Source of the DNA: Caccousia sp900752115
Lineage (GTDB): Bacteria; Bacillota; Clostridia; Oscillospirales; Acutalibacteraceae
Reading direction: 5' to 3'
Length of the DNA: 64,000 nt
Assembly: GCA_902472225.1 (NCBI GenBank)
Contig: CABRNB010000004.1
Coordinates: 1 to 64,000, forward strand
Shown: positions 52,895 to 61,213 of the stretch, piece by piece
How the letters are laid out: each line of letters opens with the position of its first letter
Numbering within the stretch: the first letter of the stretch is position 1
Program-made: the position numbers and the translations under genes
Notes under the pieces: model-generated
What the model was told of the DNA's origin: nothing
Seen by the model: the letters and a program-made list of their open reading frames with translations, nothing else
Databases searched by the model: none

Positions 52895-53898
52895 GCGTCG
52901 CTCTCCCCTTTCATGGCCTGGATGGAATCGGCAATCTCTTTCACAACATTTCCTGCCACATACGCCTTGGTCAGACGCAGCGCACTCTTGATCGTCTTGG
53001 CCGAGGAACTGCCGTGTGCCTTAAAGACCGGCTTCGCGGCGCCCATAATCGGCGCACCGCCGTACTCGTTATAGTCCATTTCCTTTTTGAGGCCTTTGAG
53101 ATCCTTCATAATCAGGGATGCGGCAATGGTATTTTTCAGATTCTTCTTGAAAATCGCCTTGATTTTCCCCATCATGGCCATTGCGACACCCTCATAAAGC
53201 TTCAGGATGCAGTTGCCAGTAAAACCATCCGCCACAACGACGTCCGCCGCATCAAAGGGAATATCACGCGCCTCAATGTTGCCGATAAAGTTGATCGGCG
53301 ACTCCTTGAGCAGAGCGAAAGCTTCGTGCTGCAGCTCTCCTCCCTTATGATCCTCCACGCCGACGTTCGCGAGGCCGACGCGCGGATTTTTGACGCCCAT
53401 AACCTTCTCCACATAAATGGAGGCCATCACGCCAAACTGACGGAGCATTTCCGGTTTGCAATCAACGTTGGCGCCGCTGTCAATCAGCATAAAAAAGCCC
53501 TTGTCCTTGGGCATAACGGGTGCAAACGCCACACGCTTGACACCTTTGATCCGTTTGACAATCATCGTCGCGCCCACCACAAGAGCGCCGGAATTTCCCG
53601 CAGAGAGAAATGCGTCCCCCTCTCCGGCCGCCAGCTTTTTCAGTCCCAGCGCCATGGAGGAATTGTTCTTGCTCTTCATAATATCCCCGGCGGAGTCCTC
53701 CATCGTAATCACATCGGGCGCATCCGCAATCTCAATGCGGTTGAGAGAAATCCGATTCTCCTGCGCCACACGGCGGATCTCCTTTTCATCTCCGGTAAGC
53801 ATGATATCAATATCAAGCTCACTCGTCGCTTCCGCGCAGCCCTTGATGATTTCGAGGGGGGCGTTGTCCCCGCCAAACGCGTCTACAATGATTTTCAT
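52891..53898 (-). CDS. plsX: phosphate acyltransferase PlsX
   Basis: A 335-residue PlsX, which makes acyl-phosphate from acyl-ACP for phospholipid synthesis. Family motifs IIVDAFGGDNAPLEIIKGCAEA, SSMALGLKKLAAGEGDAFLSAGNSGAL and VVADGFTGNCILKLYEG are visible. The usual acpP gene between plsX and rnc is missing; plsX overlaps rnc by 4 bp. Start ATG at 53898 follows GCAGGGGATG. Confidence 0.96.
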   Translation of the reverse strand: MKIIVDAFGGDNAPLEIIKGCAEATSELDIDIMLTGDEKEIRRVAQENRISLNRIEIADAPDVITMEDSAGDIMKSKNNSSMALGLKKLAAGEGDAFLSAGNSGALVVGATMIVKRIKGVKRVAFAPVMPKDKGFFMLIDSGANVDCKPEMLRQFGVMASIYVEKVMGVKNPRVGLANVGVEDHKGGELQHEAFALLKESPINFIGNIEARDIPFDAADVVVADGFTGNCILKLYEGVAMAMMGKIKAIFKKNLKNTIAASLIMKDLKGLKKEMDYNEYGGAPIMGAAKPVFKAHGSSSAKTIKSALRLTKAYVAGNVVKEIADSIQAMKGESDA

Positions 53899-54034
53899 AA
53901 GTACATCCCCTGCTTTTCAAAATTTCTTGGCTCTGCGGCCTGTAACGGCTGCGCCGTACCATTCTTTACGGTGCGTCGTGCCGGAATACAACTCGTTAAT
54001 CCCGTTTTCCTGCTGTCTTCGTTCCGTCTGCCGG

Positions 54035-55363
54035 TTAAGACTCTCTGCCTTCCGGCGCATGCTCTTTTAAAAAGCGCTCAAGCGCATCCAGTCCCCGCTG
54101 GGCAAAAACAGCGTAGCGATCGCGCTTATCCTTGATTTTCATGCCAAGCGGCGGTACAATGCCGAAGTTCGCGCCCATAGGCTGGAACTCGCTCTCTCCT
54201 CCCTCCGCCATATAGCGGCTGAGAGCGCCGATCATCGTCTCACACGGAAGCACCCAGGTTTCCTCCCCGCGCAGGCGGCGCACAGCGTTGCGTCCCGCCA
54301 TCAGACCGGAAGCAGCGGACTCCATATAGCCCTCCACGCCGGTAATCTGCCCGGCAAAGAAGAGCGCCGGACGCTCGCGCATGCTGAAATCGGCATTGAG
54401 CAGCGCGGGGGAATTCAGGAATGTGTTGCGGTGCATCACGCCGTAGCGTGTAAACTCTGCGTGCTCCAGTCCCGGGATCATCCCGAACACACGCTTCTGT
54501 TCGCCGAATTTCAGATTGGTCTGGAAACCAACGAGATTATAGAGCGTTCCCTCGCGATCCTCACGGCGCAGCTGCACGACCGCCCAGGGACGGCGTCCCG
54601 TTGCCGGATCGCGCAGTCCGACGGGCTTCATCGGTCCGTAGCGCATCGCATCCATCCCGCGCTGCGCAAGCACCTCAATCGGCATACACCCCTCGTAAAC
54701 CTTCGGATCGCGCACGTCGAAATCGTGCACCGGCGCACGCTCCGCCTGTACCAGCGCCTCACGGAACGCCTCGTAGGACGGCTTGTCAAACGGGCAGTTC
54801 AGATAAGCGTCGTCGCCTCCCTTGTCGTACCGGGAAGCACGGAAAACGCGGCTCATGTCCAGACTGTCCGCAGTGACAATCGGGGCCGCCGCGTCAAAAA
54901 AGCTCAGCCCGCCGCCGCATACTTCACGAATCTTTTCCGCGAGAGCATCGGACGTGAGCGGACCGGTTGCAATCACGGCAATGCCCTCTCCGGGAAGCTC
55001 ACAGACCTCCTCGCCGGTACGCACGCGGATGCGCGGATGCTCCCGGATACGCTTTGTCACAAGGGAGGAAAACTCCTCCCTGTCGACGGCAAGCGCTCCT
55101 CCCGCCGGGACGGCGCAAGCCGCCGCGCATTCCGTTAAAAGCGAACCGAGGCGGCGCATTTCCTCCTTGAGCAATCCCGCGGCACTCTCAATCCGCGCCG
55201 CTTTCAGCGAGTTGGAGCAGATCAGTTCGGCAAACAGCGGGCTTTTATGGGCGGGTGAATAGCGGGCCGGCTTCATTTCGATGAGTTCGGCTTCCTCGCC
55301 CGCCTGCGCAATCTGCCACGCGGCCTCGCATCCGGCCAGCCCGGCTCCTATGACCTGAATCAT
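54035..55363 (-). CDS. trmFO: tRNA (uracil-5-)-methyltransferase TrmFO (folate dependent)
   Basis: A 442-residue FAD- and folate-dependent methylase that forms m5U54 (ribothymidine) in tRNA. The N-terminal FAD motif is VIGAGLAGCEAAWQIA, followed by CSNSLKAARIESAAGLLKEEMRRLGSLL and the late GQITGVEGYMESAASGLMAGRNA. It overlaps topA by 4 bp. The order dprA-topA-trmFO is typical of Firmicutes. Confidence 0.97.
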   Translation of the reverse strand: MIQVIGAGLAGCEAAWQIAQAGEEAELIEMKPARYSPAHKSPLFAELICSNSLKAARIESAAGLLKEEMRRLGSLLTECAAACAVPAGGALAVDREEFSSLVTKRIREHPRIRVRTGEEVCELPGEGIAVIATGPLTSDALAEKIREVCGGGLSFFDAAAPIVTADSLDMSRVFRASRYDKGGDDAYLNCPFDKPSYEAFREALVQAERAPVHDFDVRDPKVYEGCMPIEVLAQRGMDAMRYGPMKPVGLRDPATGRRPWAVVQLRREDREGTLYNLVGFQTNLKFGEQKRVFGMIPGLEHAEFTRYGVMHRNTFLNSPALLNADFSMRERPALFFAGQITGVEGYMESAASGLMAGRNAVRRLRGEETWVLPCETMIGALSRYMAEGGESEFQPMGANFGIVPPLGMKIKDKRDRYAVFAQRGLDALERFLKEHAPEGRES

Positions 55364-57462
55364 TCCTCGTTTTCCTCAACCTTCTCGTACCCGCACTCGG
55401 GGGTGACGCAATAATATTTCGGCTTCTTTCCCTTTTTCTTCAGAAGGGTTTTGCCGCAGCGCGGGCATTTCTGCAGCGTCGGCTCATCCCAGGAAACAAA
55501 ATCGCAATTCGGATAGTTGGAGCAGCCGTAAAACACACGGCCTTTCTTCGACTTTTTCACGACGACCTTGCCGCCGCACTTCGGGCAATCCGCACCGTTC
55601 TCCTGTACCAGCTTCTTGACGTTCTTGCATTCGGGATATCCGGGGCAGGCAATGAACCGGCCGAAGCGGCCCGTTTTAATCACCATCCGGCGGCCGCACT
55701 TCTCACAGATGATATCCGTCTCGTCCTCTTTCAGCTGGATCTTGACGCCCTTCATCTCTTCCTTGGCCTGCTTAAGCGTTTTGTCAAAGTCACCGTAAAA
55801 GCGGTCCAGCGTTTCCACCCAATCGCTCTCTCCGCTCTGCACGCTGTCGAGATCATTTTCCACCTGCGCGGTAAACTTGACGTTCACGATCTTCGGGAAG
55901 CGTTCCTTCATGAGCTTCGTCGTCACCTCGCCGAGCTCGGTCGGCTTGAGTGCCTTGCCCTCACGAACAACATAGTTGCGGCCCGTGATGGTGGAGATCG
56001 TTGCGGCATACGTCGACGGACGGCCAATACCGTTCTCCTCAAGCGCCTTAATAAGCGTCGCCTCGGTGTAGCGGGCAGGCGGCTGTGTGAAATGCTGGTT
56101 GCCCTGAATTTCCTTGCAGCGCAGCTTCATGTCGTTTTCAAGCGGAGGCAAACTCCCCTCGTCCGCCGTCTCCTCATCCTTACCCTCCTCGTAAAGGACG
56201 GTAAAGCCGTCAAAGGTGACGGTATATCCGGAAGCCTTGAAGAGATATTCGGTTCCCGACGCACCGGGAGCGACAATATCGGCCTGCGTTGTACTCTGCA
56301 GACAATTTGCCATCTGGCAGGCAACAAAGCGCTCCCAGATCAGCTTATAGAGCTTATACTGATCGTTCGACAGACTGTCCTTCACCTTATCGGGAGACAG
56401 CTCAATGGTTGTCGGACGAATCGCTTCGTGGCCATCCTGCGCGTTCGCACGCGTCTTGAAATGACGCGGGGATTCGGGCAGATATTTCTTGCCCCAACGG
56501 CCCTCAATGTATGCCGTAACCTCCGCGATCGCATCCTCAGAAATACGCAGTGAATCGGTTCTCATGTACGTAATCAGACCAACCGCGCCGAGATCGCCGA
56601 TTTCCACGCCTTCATACAGCTCCTGCGCAGCCTTCATCGTGCGCTTGGCCTGAAAGCCAAGCCGGCGCGAAGCCTCCTGCTGGAGCGTCGACGTAATAAA
56701 CGGCGGCGCGGGAGATTTGCGGCGGGTTCCCTTCTTCACCTTTGCCACTTTGTAAGCGGCATCCTTGAGATCGGCAAGAATGCGATCCGCCTCTTCGCCG
56801 TTCTCAATCTTCATCTTTGCCTCTGTCGTACCATAGAAGGAGGCCGGAAATGCTCTGCGGGAGCCCTGAGGAATGAGTTTTGCGTCAATGGTCCAGTACT
56901 CCTCGGGTTTGAAAGCGCGAATCTCATCCTCACGATCGACAATAAGACGCACCGCGACGGACTGCACGCGGCCCGCGGAAAGTCCGCGGCGGATTTTCTG
57001 TGACAGAAACGGGCTGAGCTTGTAGCCGACAAGACGATCCAGAATACGGCGAGCCTGCTGCGCGTTGACCAGATTCTGATCAATGCTGCGCGGATGCTCC
57101 ATTCCGGCGGTAATACCCGTCTTGGTGATCTCATTGAAGGTCACGCGATTCTTTTCACTCGTATCCAAACCGAGAATATAAGCCAGGTGCCAGGAGATCG
57201 CCTCTCCCTCACGATCCGGGTCGGTCGCGAGGAGGACGCCGCTGCTCTTCTCAGCCTTCTCCTTGAGCTCCTCCACGAGCTTTTCCTTTCCCTTGATAAT
57301 CTCGTATTTGGGTGCAAATTTCTTTTTAATATCGACGCTCAGACGGGACTCCGGAAGATCGCGGATGTGACCCATGGTCGCAACCACATCGTATTCTGCG
57401 CCGAGATATTTCTTAATCGTTTTCACCTTTGTCGGTGACTCCACGATGACAAGCTTGGACAT
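55360..57462 (-). CDS. topA: DNA topoisomerase I
   Basis: A 700-residue type IA topoisomerase. The TOPRIM domain starts LVIVESPTKVKTIKKYLG, with DPDREGEAISWHL near 112. The catalytic tyrosine is in LITYMRTDSLRIS (near 300). The C-terminal part has three zinc ribbons, CEKCGRRM, CPKCGGK and CPRCGKTLL, each with matching partner cysteines. It removes negative supercoils. GAGGTG precedes the ATG. Confidence 0.97.
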   Translation of the reverse strand: MSKLVIVESPTKVKTIKKYLGAEYDVVATMGHIRDLPESRLSVDIKKKFAPKYEIIKGKEKLVEELKEKAEKSSGVLLATDPDREGEAISWHLAYILGLDTSEKNRVTFNEITKTGITAGMEHPRSIDQNLVNAQQARRILDRLVGYKLSPFLSQKIRRGLSAGRVQSVAVRLIVDREDEIRAFKPEEYWTIDAKLIPQGSRRAFPASFYGTTEAKMKIENGEEADRILADLKDAAYKVAKVKKGTRRKSPAPPFITSTLQQEASRRLGFQAKRTMKAAQELYEGVEIGDLGAVGLITYMRTDSLRISEDAIAEVTAYIEGRWGKKYLPESPRHFKTRANAQDGHEAIRPTTIELSPDKVKDSLSNDQYKLYKLIWERFVACQMANCLQSTTQADIVAPGASGTEYLFKASGYTVTFDGFTVLYEEGKDEETADEGSLPPLENDMKLRCKEIQGNQHFTQPPARYTEATLIKALEENGIGRPSTYAATISTITGRNYVVREGKALKPTELGEVTTKLMKERFPKIVNVKFTAQVENDLDSVQSGESDWVETLDRFYGDFDKTLKQAKEEMKGVKIQLKEDETDIICEKCGRRMVIKTGRFGRFIACPGYPECKNVKKLVQENGADCPKCGGKVVVKKSKKGRVFYGCSNYPNCDFVSWDEPTLQKCPRCGKTLLKKKGKKPKYYCVTPECGYEKVEENEE

Positions 57463-57542
57463 AAAAACACCTCATCTTTCTGTTCCGATTGGAGAGGGGT
57501 ACAGGCTGTGCGGGCAGCCTTCCCGCCCGCATGGGACAGTCC

Positions 57543-57594
57543 TGCTCTGTTAAAATCCGCCGTCTAAAGCGCTTCGGTGGATTTTAACAGAGCA
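57543..57594. repeat. 16-bp perfect inverted repeat between topA and dprA
   Basis: TGCTCTGTTAAAATCC at 57543-57558 and its exact reverse complement at 57579-57594, with further pairing inward (GCCG/CGGT). The hairpin has a 12-nt loop. No T-run follows it on either strand, so it is not a normal terminator. It lies in the 158-nt gap between topA and dprA; the rest of that gap holds no gene. Confidence 0.8.
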
Positions 57595-57620
57595 TGGCTC
57601 GCGGCGGCAACCGCCGCAGA

Positions 57621-58856
57621 TTATCTGCTGAACCGGCGTCCGGAAAAAGAACGCGCCCATCCGCCCAGCTCAAGCTCCGTCATGGCGGAAAGCGCGCGGT
57701 TAAGCGGCAGTCCTGCGCTATGAGAAAGCTCTGAAATGTGACGCGGCTCCCGTTCAAGCACGGCGTACAAACTTCCGGCGTCCGGCGAAAGCATTTTCGG
57801 ATCCGGGATCGCCTGAGAACCGGCAGGAACAGCCGATTTCTCCTCACAAACTGACAAACCGGGAGTCTGCACGGAAACAGGCGTTTTCTCATGCGCCAAT
57901 GTTTTTGCGCTGCTCCGTCCGGACTGGGACGGCGGTTCGGGAAGCTCTATCGCAAGACCGGCCTTGGTTTTTACGGGTTCCAGAGTACAGCCGGGATACT
58001 CTTCCAGAATATCCTCCGCACAGAGGGCGGGCTTCGCTCCGTCGCGGATCATGCGATTGACGCCTCTCGCCTCCGGATTGAGAATGGTTCCGGGCACGGC
58101 AAAGACGTCTCTTCCCTGCTCCAGAGCGGTGGAGGCGGTAATCAGTGCGCCGCTCTTCTCCGGAGCTTCCACAACAACCGTACCGGCACAAAGGCCGGAA
58201 ATCAGCCGGTTGCGGATCGGAAAAGTCTTTCGGGAGGGAGACGTACCCGGCGGAAACTCAGACAAAACCGCCCCGTTTTGCGCGATGGTCTCGCGCAGAG
58301 AGGCGTTCTGCATCAGATATTTGTAATCAAGACCGCAGCCAAGCACACAAAGCGTGCGCCCTCCGGCCCGCAGCGCTCCGATGTGGCTGGCCGAATCAAT
58401 GCCGAGCGCACCGCCGCTGACGATGACAACGCCTTTTCGGGCAAGATCAAACGAAAGCTGTCCCGCCGCGTCCATTCCGTCCCTCGTGGCTTTGCGCGTT
58501 CCGACCATTGCAATGCACAGCGCGTCAGGAGGCGGCAGTTCTCCCTTATAGTAGATCGCGCACGGCAAGGCAGGAATTTCCCGCAGCAAAACAGGAAATT
58601 CCGGCTGATCCGGGCAGATCACGGACTGGCCGAGACGCTCGGCCGATGCAAGCTGCGCCTGCGCCTTATCAAGCGTCCCACGGGAAAGACGCTCCAGCTC
58701 CGCAGAAGTAAACAAGCCATCCTGAAGCCAGCTTTCCCTTCCGGCCTCGCAAAATTCCCGCGCGCTTCCATAGCGCTCCAGGATTCTGCGCGGTTTGATG
58801 CTGCCGGCGCCGAAAACCTGCTGCATCCAAATCCAATAGATGCGGTTATCCTCCAC
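57621..58856 (-). CDS. dprA: DNA-processing protein DprA (Smf)
   Basis: A 411-residue DprA. It loads RecA on incoming single-stranded DNA in transformation. The Rossmann part has AMVGTRKATRDGMDAAGQLSFDLA, VIVSGGALGIDSASHIGALRAGGRT and VLGCGLDYKYLMQN (near 115-190), and a C-terminal winged helix follows a long spacer (about 300-345). GTG start at 58856, with GGGAGGGAGG upstream; it overlaps the SpoU methyltransferase end by 11 bp. comM is also in this window, but no complete competence set is here. Confidence 0.95.
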   Translation of the reverse strand: MEDNRIYWIWMQQVFGAGSIKPRRILERYGSAREFCEAGRESWLQDGLFTSAELERLSRGTLDKAQAQLASAERLGQSVICPDQPEFPVLLREIPALPCAIYYKGELPPPDALCIAMVGTRKATRDGMDAAGQLSFDLARKGVVIVSGGALGIDSASHIGALRAGGRTLCVLGCGLDYKYLMQNASLRETIAQNGAVLSEFPPGTSPSRKTFPIRNRLISGLCAGTVVVEAPEKSGALITASTALEQGRDVFAVPGTILNPEARGVNRMIRDGAKPALCAEDILEEYPGCTLEPVKTKAGLAIELPEPPSQSGRSSAKTLAHEKTPVSVQTPGLSVCEEKSAVPAGSQAIPDPKMLSPDAGSLYAVLEREPRHISELSHSAGLPLNRALSAMTELELGGWARSFSGRRFSR

Positions 58857-59655
58857 GGCGTGCGCCTCCCTCCCGCATCATCTCCCACATCAGAATCGCG
58901 GCAGAGGAAGCGGCGTTGAGGCTTTCTGCGCGACCAAGCATTGGTATGGTCACACGCCTTTGGCAGGCTGCAATCGCTTCCGCAGAGAGGCCGTTCCCCT
59001 CGTTGCCGACCGCCATCAGACAGGGCCGGGAAAAGTCGGTCCGCGTCACCGGAAGCGCCGAATCATCCGGCACCGCCGCGCAGGAAAGGAACCCTCTTTC
59101 GTGCAGCGCGCGGAGAGCCTCCGGAAGACTGCCGCAGAAAAAGACAGGAAGGCGGAAAACAGCCCCCATGCTCGCCCGCAGAACCTTGGGGGAATAAACA
59201 TCACAGCATTCGCCCGCAAGAAGAACGCTGCCAAGCCCCAAAGCCTCGGCAGTACGCAGAATCGTCCCGAGATTTCCGGGATCCTGGACCGTTTCGAGAG
59301 CAAGGCAATGCGTTTGAGGAAGCTCCTCCAAAGGGCGGGATTTCTTCATCGAGCAGACGCAGAACACTCCCTGACTGGCGTCCGTACCGGATAAAAGATC
59401 CGCAACGGGATCCGCTATCTCGTAGGAACGTTCCGCAGCCTCGCGAACCGGCTCGAGATAGGAGGCATACTTTTCGGCAGCGCGGGCAGTGAAAAAAAGC
59501 TGCCGCACAGGAACGCCGCTGCGGGCAGCGTCCGCACACAGACGGGCTCCCTCGGCGAGAAACAGGCCGCTTTCCCTGCGCTTAGCAGCGCTCTGCGTCA
59601 GCCTGGCCGCCGTGCGGACAAGCTCATTTTTTCTGCTGGTAATGCGCTCCGTCAT
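58846..59655 (-). CDS. SpoU/TrmH-family RNA methyltransferase
   Basis: A 269-residue SPOUT methyltransferase. An N-terminal substrate-binding part (ITSRKNELVRTAARLTQSAAKRRESGLFLAEG) is followed by the SpoU knot: ALETVQDPGNLGTILRTAEALG, LMAVGNEGNGLS and VTIPMLGRAESLNAASSAAILMWE. It methylates 2'-O-ribose of rRNA or tRNA; the site is unknown. The ATG at 59655 has GGAGG 8 nt upstream. It follows the rplT terminator, so its transcription may start from read-through. Confidence 0.93.
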   Translation of the reverse strand: MTERITSRKNELVRTAARLTQSAAKRRESGLFLAEGARLCADAARSGVPVRQLFFTARAAEKYASYLEPVREAAERSYEIADPVADLLSGTDASQGVFCVCSMKKSRPLEELPQTHCLALETVQDPGNLGTILRTAEALGLGSVLLAGECCDVYSPKVLRASMGAVFRLPVFFCGSLPEALRALHERGFLSCAAVPDDSALPVTRTDFSRPCLMAVGNEGNGLSAEAIAACQRRVTIPMLGRAESLNAASSAAILMWEMMREGGARRGG

Positions 59656-59790
59656 CCCATTCTCCTCCCTCCGCGGCATACCGGTTCTCTTTTCGTATCC
59701 TGCCGCGGTCCTTCTCCTGCAGACCACCCAAAGCCGACGCTTCCAAGAGGCGCGGGACGCCGGATCGCCTGCCAAATCAGGGTTCGTTCT

Positions 59791-59824
59791 GAAAAACAAT
59801 GCGCCCGGGAAAGCTCCGGGCGCA
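59791..59824 (-). terminator. intrinsic terminator after rplT
   Basis: Stem TGCGCCCGG/CCGGGCGCA with a 7-nt loop, followed on the minus strand by TTGTTTTTC. It ends the infC-rpmI-rplT transcript 12 nt after rplT. Confidence 0.92.
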
Positions 59825-59835
59825 CTGACAGCTTT

Positions 59836-60189
59836 TTATAAAGCGGCTTTTGCCTTCTCCACGAGAGCCGTGAAAGCGGCCTCATCAGCCACCGCGATCT
59901 CAGCGAGCATCTTGCGGTTGAGGGCGATATTCGCCTTCTTCAGGCCGTTCATGAAAGCGGAGTAGCTCACGCCGTTCATGCGGCAAGCGGCGGAAATACG
60001 GGTGATCCACAGACGGCGGAAATCACGCTTTCTGGCTTTACGGCCGATGAACGCGTAGTTGCCGGACTTCATAACGGCCTGCTTGGCCATCTTAAAGTGC
60101 TTGCTCTTGGCACCCCAATAGCCCTTGGCCAGCTTCAGAATCTTCTTTCTTCTTTTGCGAGTCATCATCGCGCCCTTAATACGAGCCAT
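59836..60189 (-). CDS. rplT: 50S ribosomal protein L20
   Basis: A 117-residue L20. Begins MARIKGAMMTRKRRKKILKLAKGYWG and contains KSGNYAFIGRKARKRDFRRLWITRI. L20 binds 23S rRNA early in assembly and represses its own operon by binding the leader in Firmicutes. GGAGGTAATGATAA precedes the ATG. Last gene of infC-rpmI-rplT. Confidence 0.98.
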   Translation of the reverse strand: MARIKGAMMTRKRRKKILKLAKGYWGAKSKHFKMAKQAVMKSGNYAFIGRKARKRDFRRLWITRISAACRMNGVSYSAFMNGLKKANIALNRKMLAEIAVADEAAFTALVEKAKAAL

Positions 60190-60233
60190 TTATCATTACC
60201 TCCAACTATTCGTGGTTCTTGTTCGTTCGACAA

Positions 60234-60440
60234 TCAGTTCTGATAGGGAAGCAGTCTCTTCACCTGCGCCACATTCGTCTTGTCGGCGATCGTGGTGCCT
60301 CTCAGAGCTCTCTTGGTCTTACGGGTCTTGCCGTGACCGTTGAGCAGATGGGATTTGTTCGCATGGGCGCGGACAACCTTACCGTTCTTCGTAAGCTTGA
60401 AACGCTTCTTCGCGCCGGAATGAGTCTTGAGCTTAGGCAT
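60234..60440 (-). CDS. rpmI: 50S ribosomal protein L35
   Basis: A 68-residue L35. Starts MPKLKTHSGAKKRFKLTKNGKV and has the basic HLLNGHGKTRKTKRALRGT region. Full family length. AAGGAGGGGCAAAATT precedes the ATG. It lies between infC and rplT, the universal order. Confidence 0.98.
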   Translation of the reverse strand: MPKLKTHSGAKKRFKLTKNGKVVRAHANKSHLLNGHGKTRKTKRALRGTTIADKTNVAQVKRLLPYQN

Positions 60441-60470
60441 AATTTTGCCCCTCCTTGATATTTATAGAAA

Positions 60471-60992
60471 TTATGATTTGGCGGGTTTGGATGCAAGGAA
60501 CATCAGCATATTGCGTCCCTCGAGCTTCGCAGGCTTCTCCACGTTCGCCACATCCGCAAGAGCGGCGGCAAAGCGCTTCATAACCTCGTAGCCCTGCTCC
60601 GGATGGCCCATTTCACGGCCGCGGAAGCGAATGGACACCTTCACCTTGTTCCCTTCCTTCAGGAACCGCATCGCATGACCGGCCTTCGTCTCGAAATCGT
60701 GCGTGTCGATGTTCAGAGACAGCCGGACCTCCTTGATATCCACCACACGCTGGTTCTTTCTTGCTTCCTTTTCGCGCTTGGCCTGCTCGAAACGGAACTT
60801 GCCGTAGTCGATGATCTTGCACACCGGCGGCACAGCCTGCGGCGCAATTTTCACCAGGTCAAGGTTCTGTGCAAAGGCCAGCTCCATCGCCTTCTGGGAG
60901 GACATAACGCCCATCTGGGCGCCGTCCGGGCCAATGACACGAACTTCTCTGTCGCGGATCTCCTCGTTGATCTGCAGCTCCTTGTTGCTAAT
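60471..60992 (-). CDS. infC: translation initiation factor IF-3 with AUU start
   Basis: A 173-residue IF-3. N domain contains NEEIRDREVRVIGPDGAQMGVMSSQKAMELA; C domain contains HDFETKAGHAMRFLKEGNKVKVSIRFRGREM. The right family start (SNKELQINEEI) is preceded by GGAGGT, 8 nt and ATT at 60992, not by ATG, GTG or TTG. An AUU start is the known autoregulation signal of infC. A longer open frame to 61040 would hide the ribosome binding site. The gene is preceded by an attenuator leader. Confidence 0.96.
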   Translation of the reverse strand: MSNKELQINEEIRDREVRVIGPDGAQMGVMSSQKAMELAFAQNLDLVKIAPQAVPPVCKIIDYGKFRFEQAKREKEARKNQRVVDIKEVRLSLNIDTHDFETKAGHAMRFLKEGNKVKVSIRFRGREMGHPEQGYEVMKRFAAALADVANVEKPAKLEGRNMLMFLASKPAKS

Positions 60993-61178
60993 GGTTAAGC
61001 ACCTCCAAAACACGTTTTCCGTATGGTTTGCGCAAAACAAAACGGGCGGAGAAGCTCCGCCCGCAACAACGCCAAGTCAGACCGCGGCATTCTTTCCGCG
61101 GCTTTCCGATCGTTATTGACCCGTGACAGACGGAACCTCACAGGTGAGAGCACAGACTGCGCCCTGCTTTGTTTTACC
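60993..61178 (-). ncRNA. L20-type leader of infC-rpmI-rplT
   Basis: About 185 nt of transcribed leader runs between the promoter and infC. It contains a hairpin CCGCGG/CCGCGG (61082-61101) and then a strong intrinsic terminator (61034-61063). This layout fits the Firmicutes L20 leader, where excess L20 stabilises the terminator. The exact L20-binding fold cannot be confirmed by eye. Confidence 0.7.
61034..61063 (-). terminator. leader attenuator terminator upstream of infC
   Basis: A perfect 9-bp GC-rich stem CGGGCGGAG/CTCCGCCCG with a 3-nt loop, followed on the minus strand by TTTTGTTTTG. It stands 42 nt before the infC start codon, after the start of transcription, so it is an attenuator and not the end of addA alone. 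Confidence 0.88.
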
Positions 61179-61184
61179 TTATCC

Positions 61185-61213
61185 AGTATACACACCCACC
61201 CGGCCAATGTCAA
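61185..61213 (-). promoter_or_regulatory. sigma-A promoter for infC-rpmI-rplT
   Basis: On the minus strand TTGACA (61208-61213), 17 nt and TATACT (61185-61190). The -35 overlaps the last codons of addA. Among the strongest promoters in the window. Confidence 0.9.
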
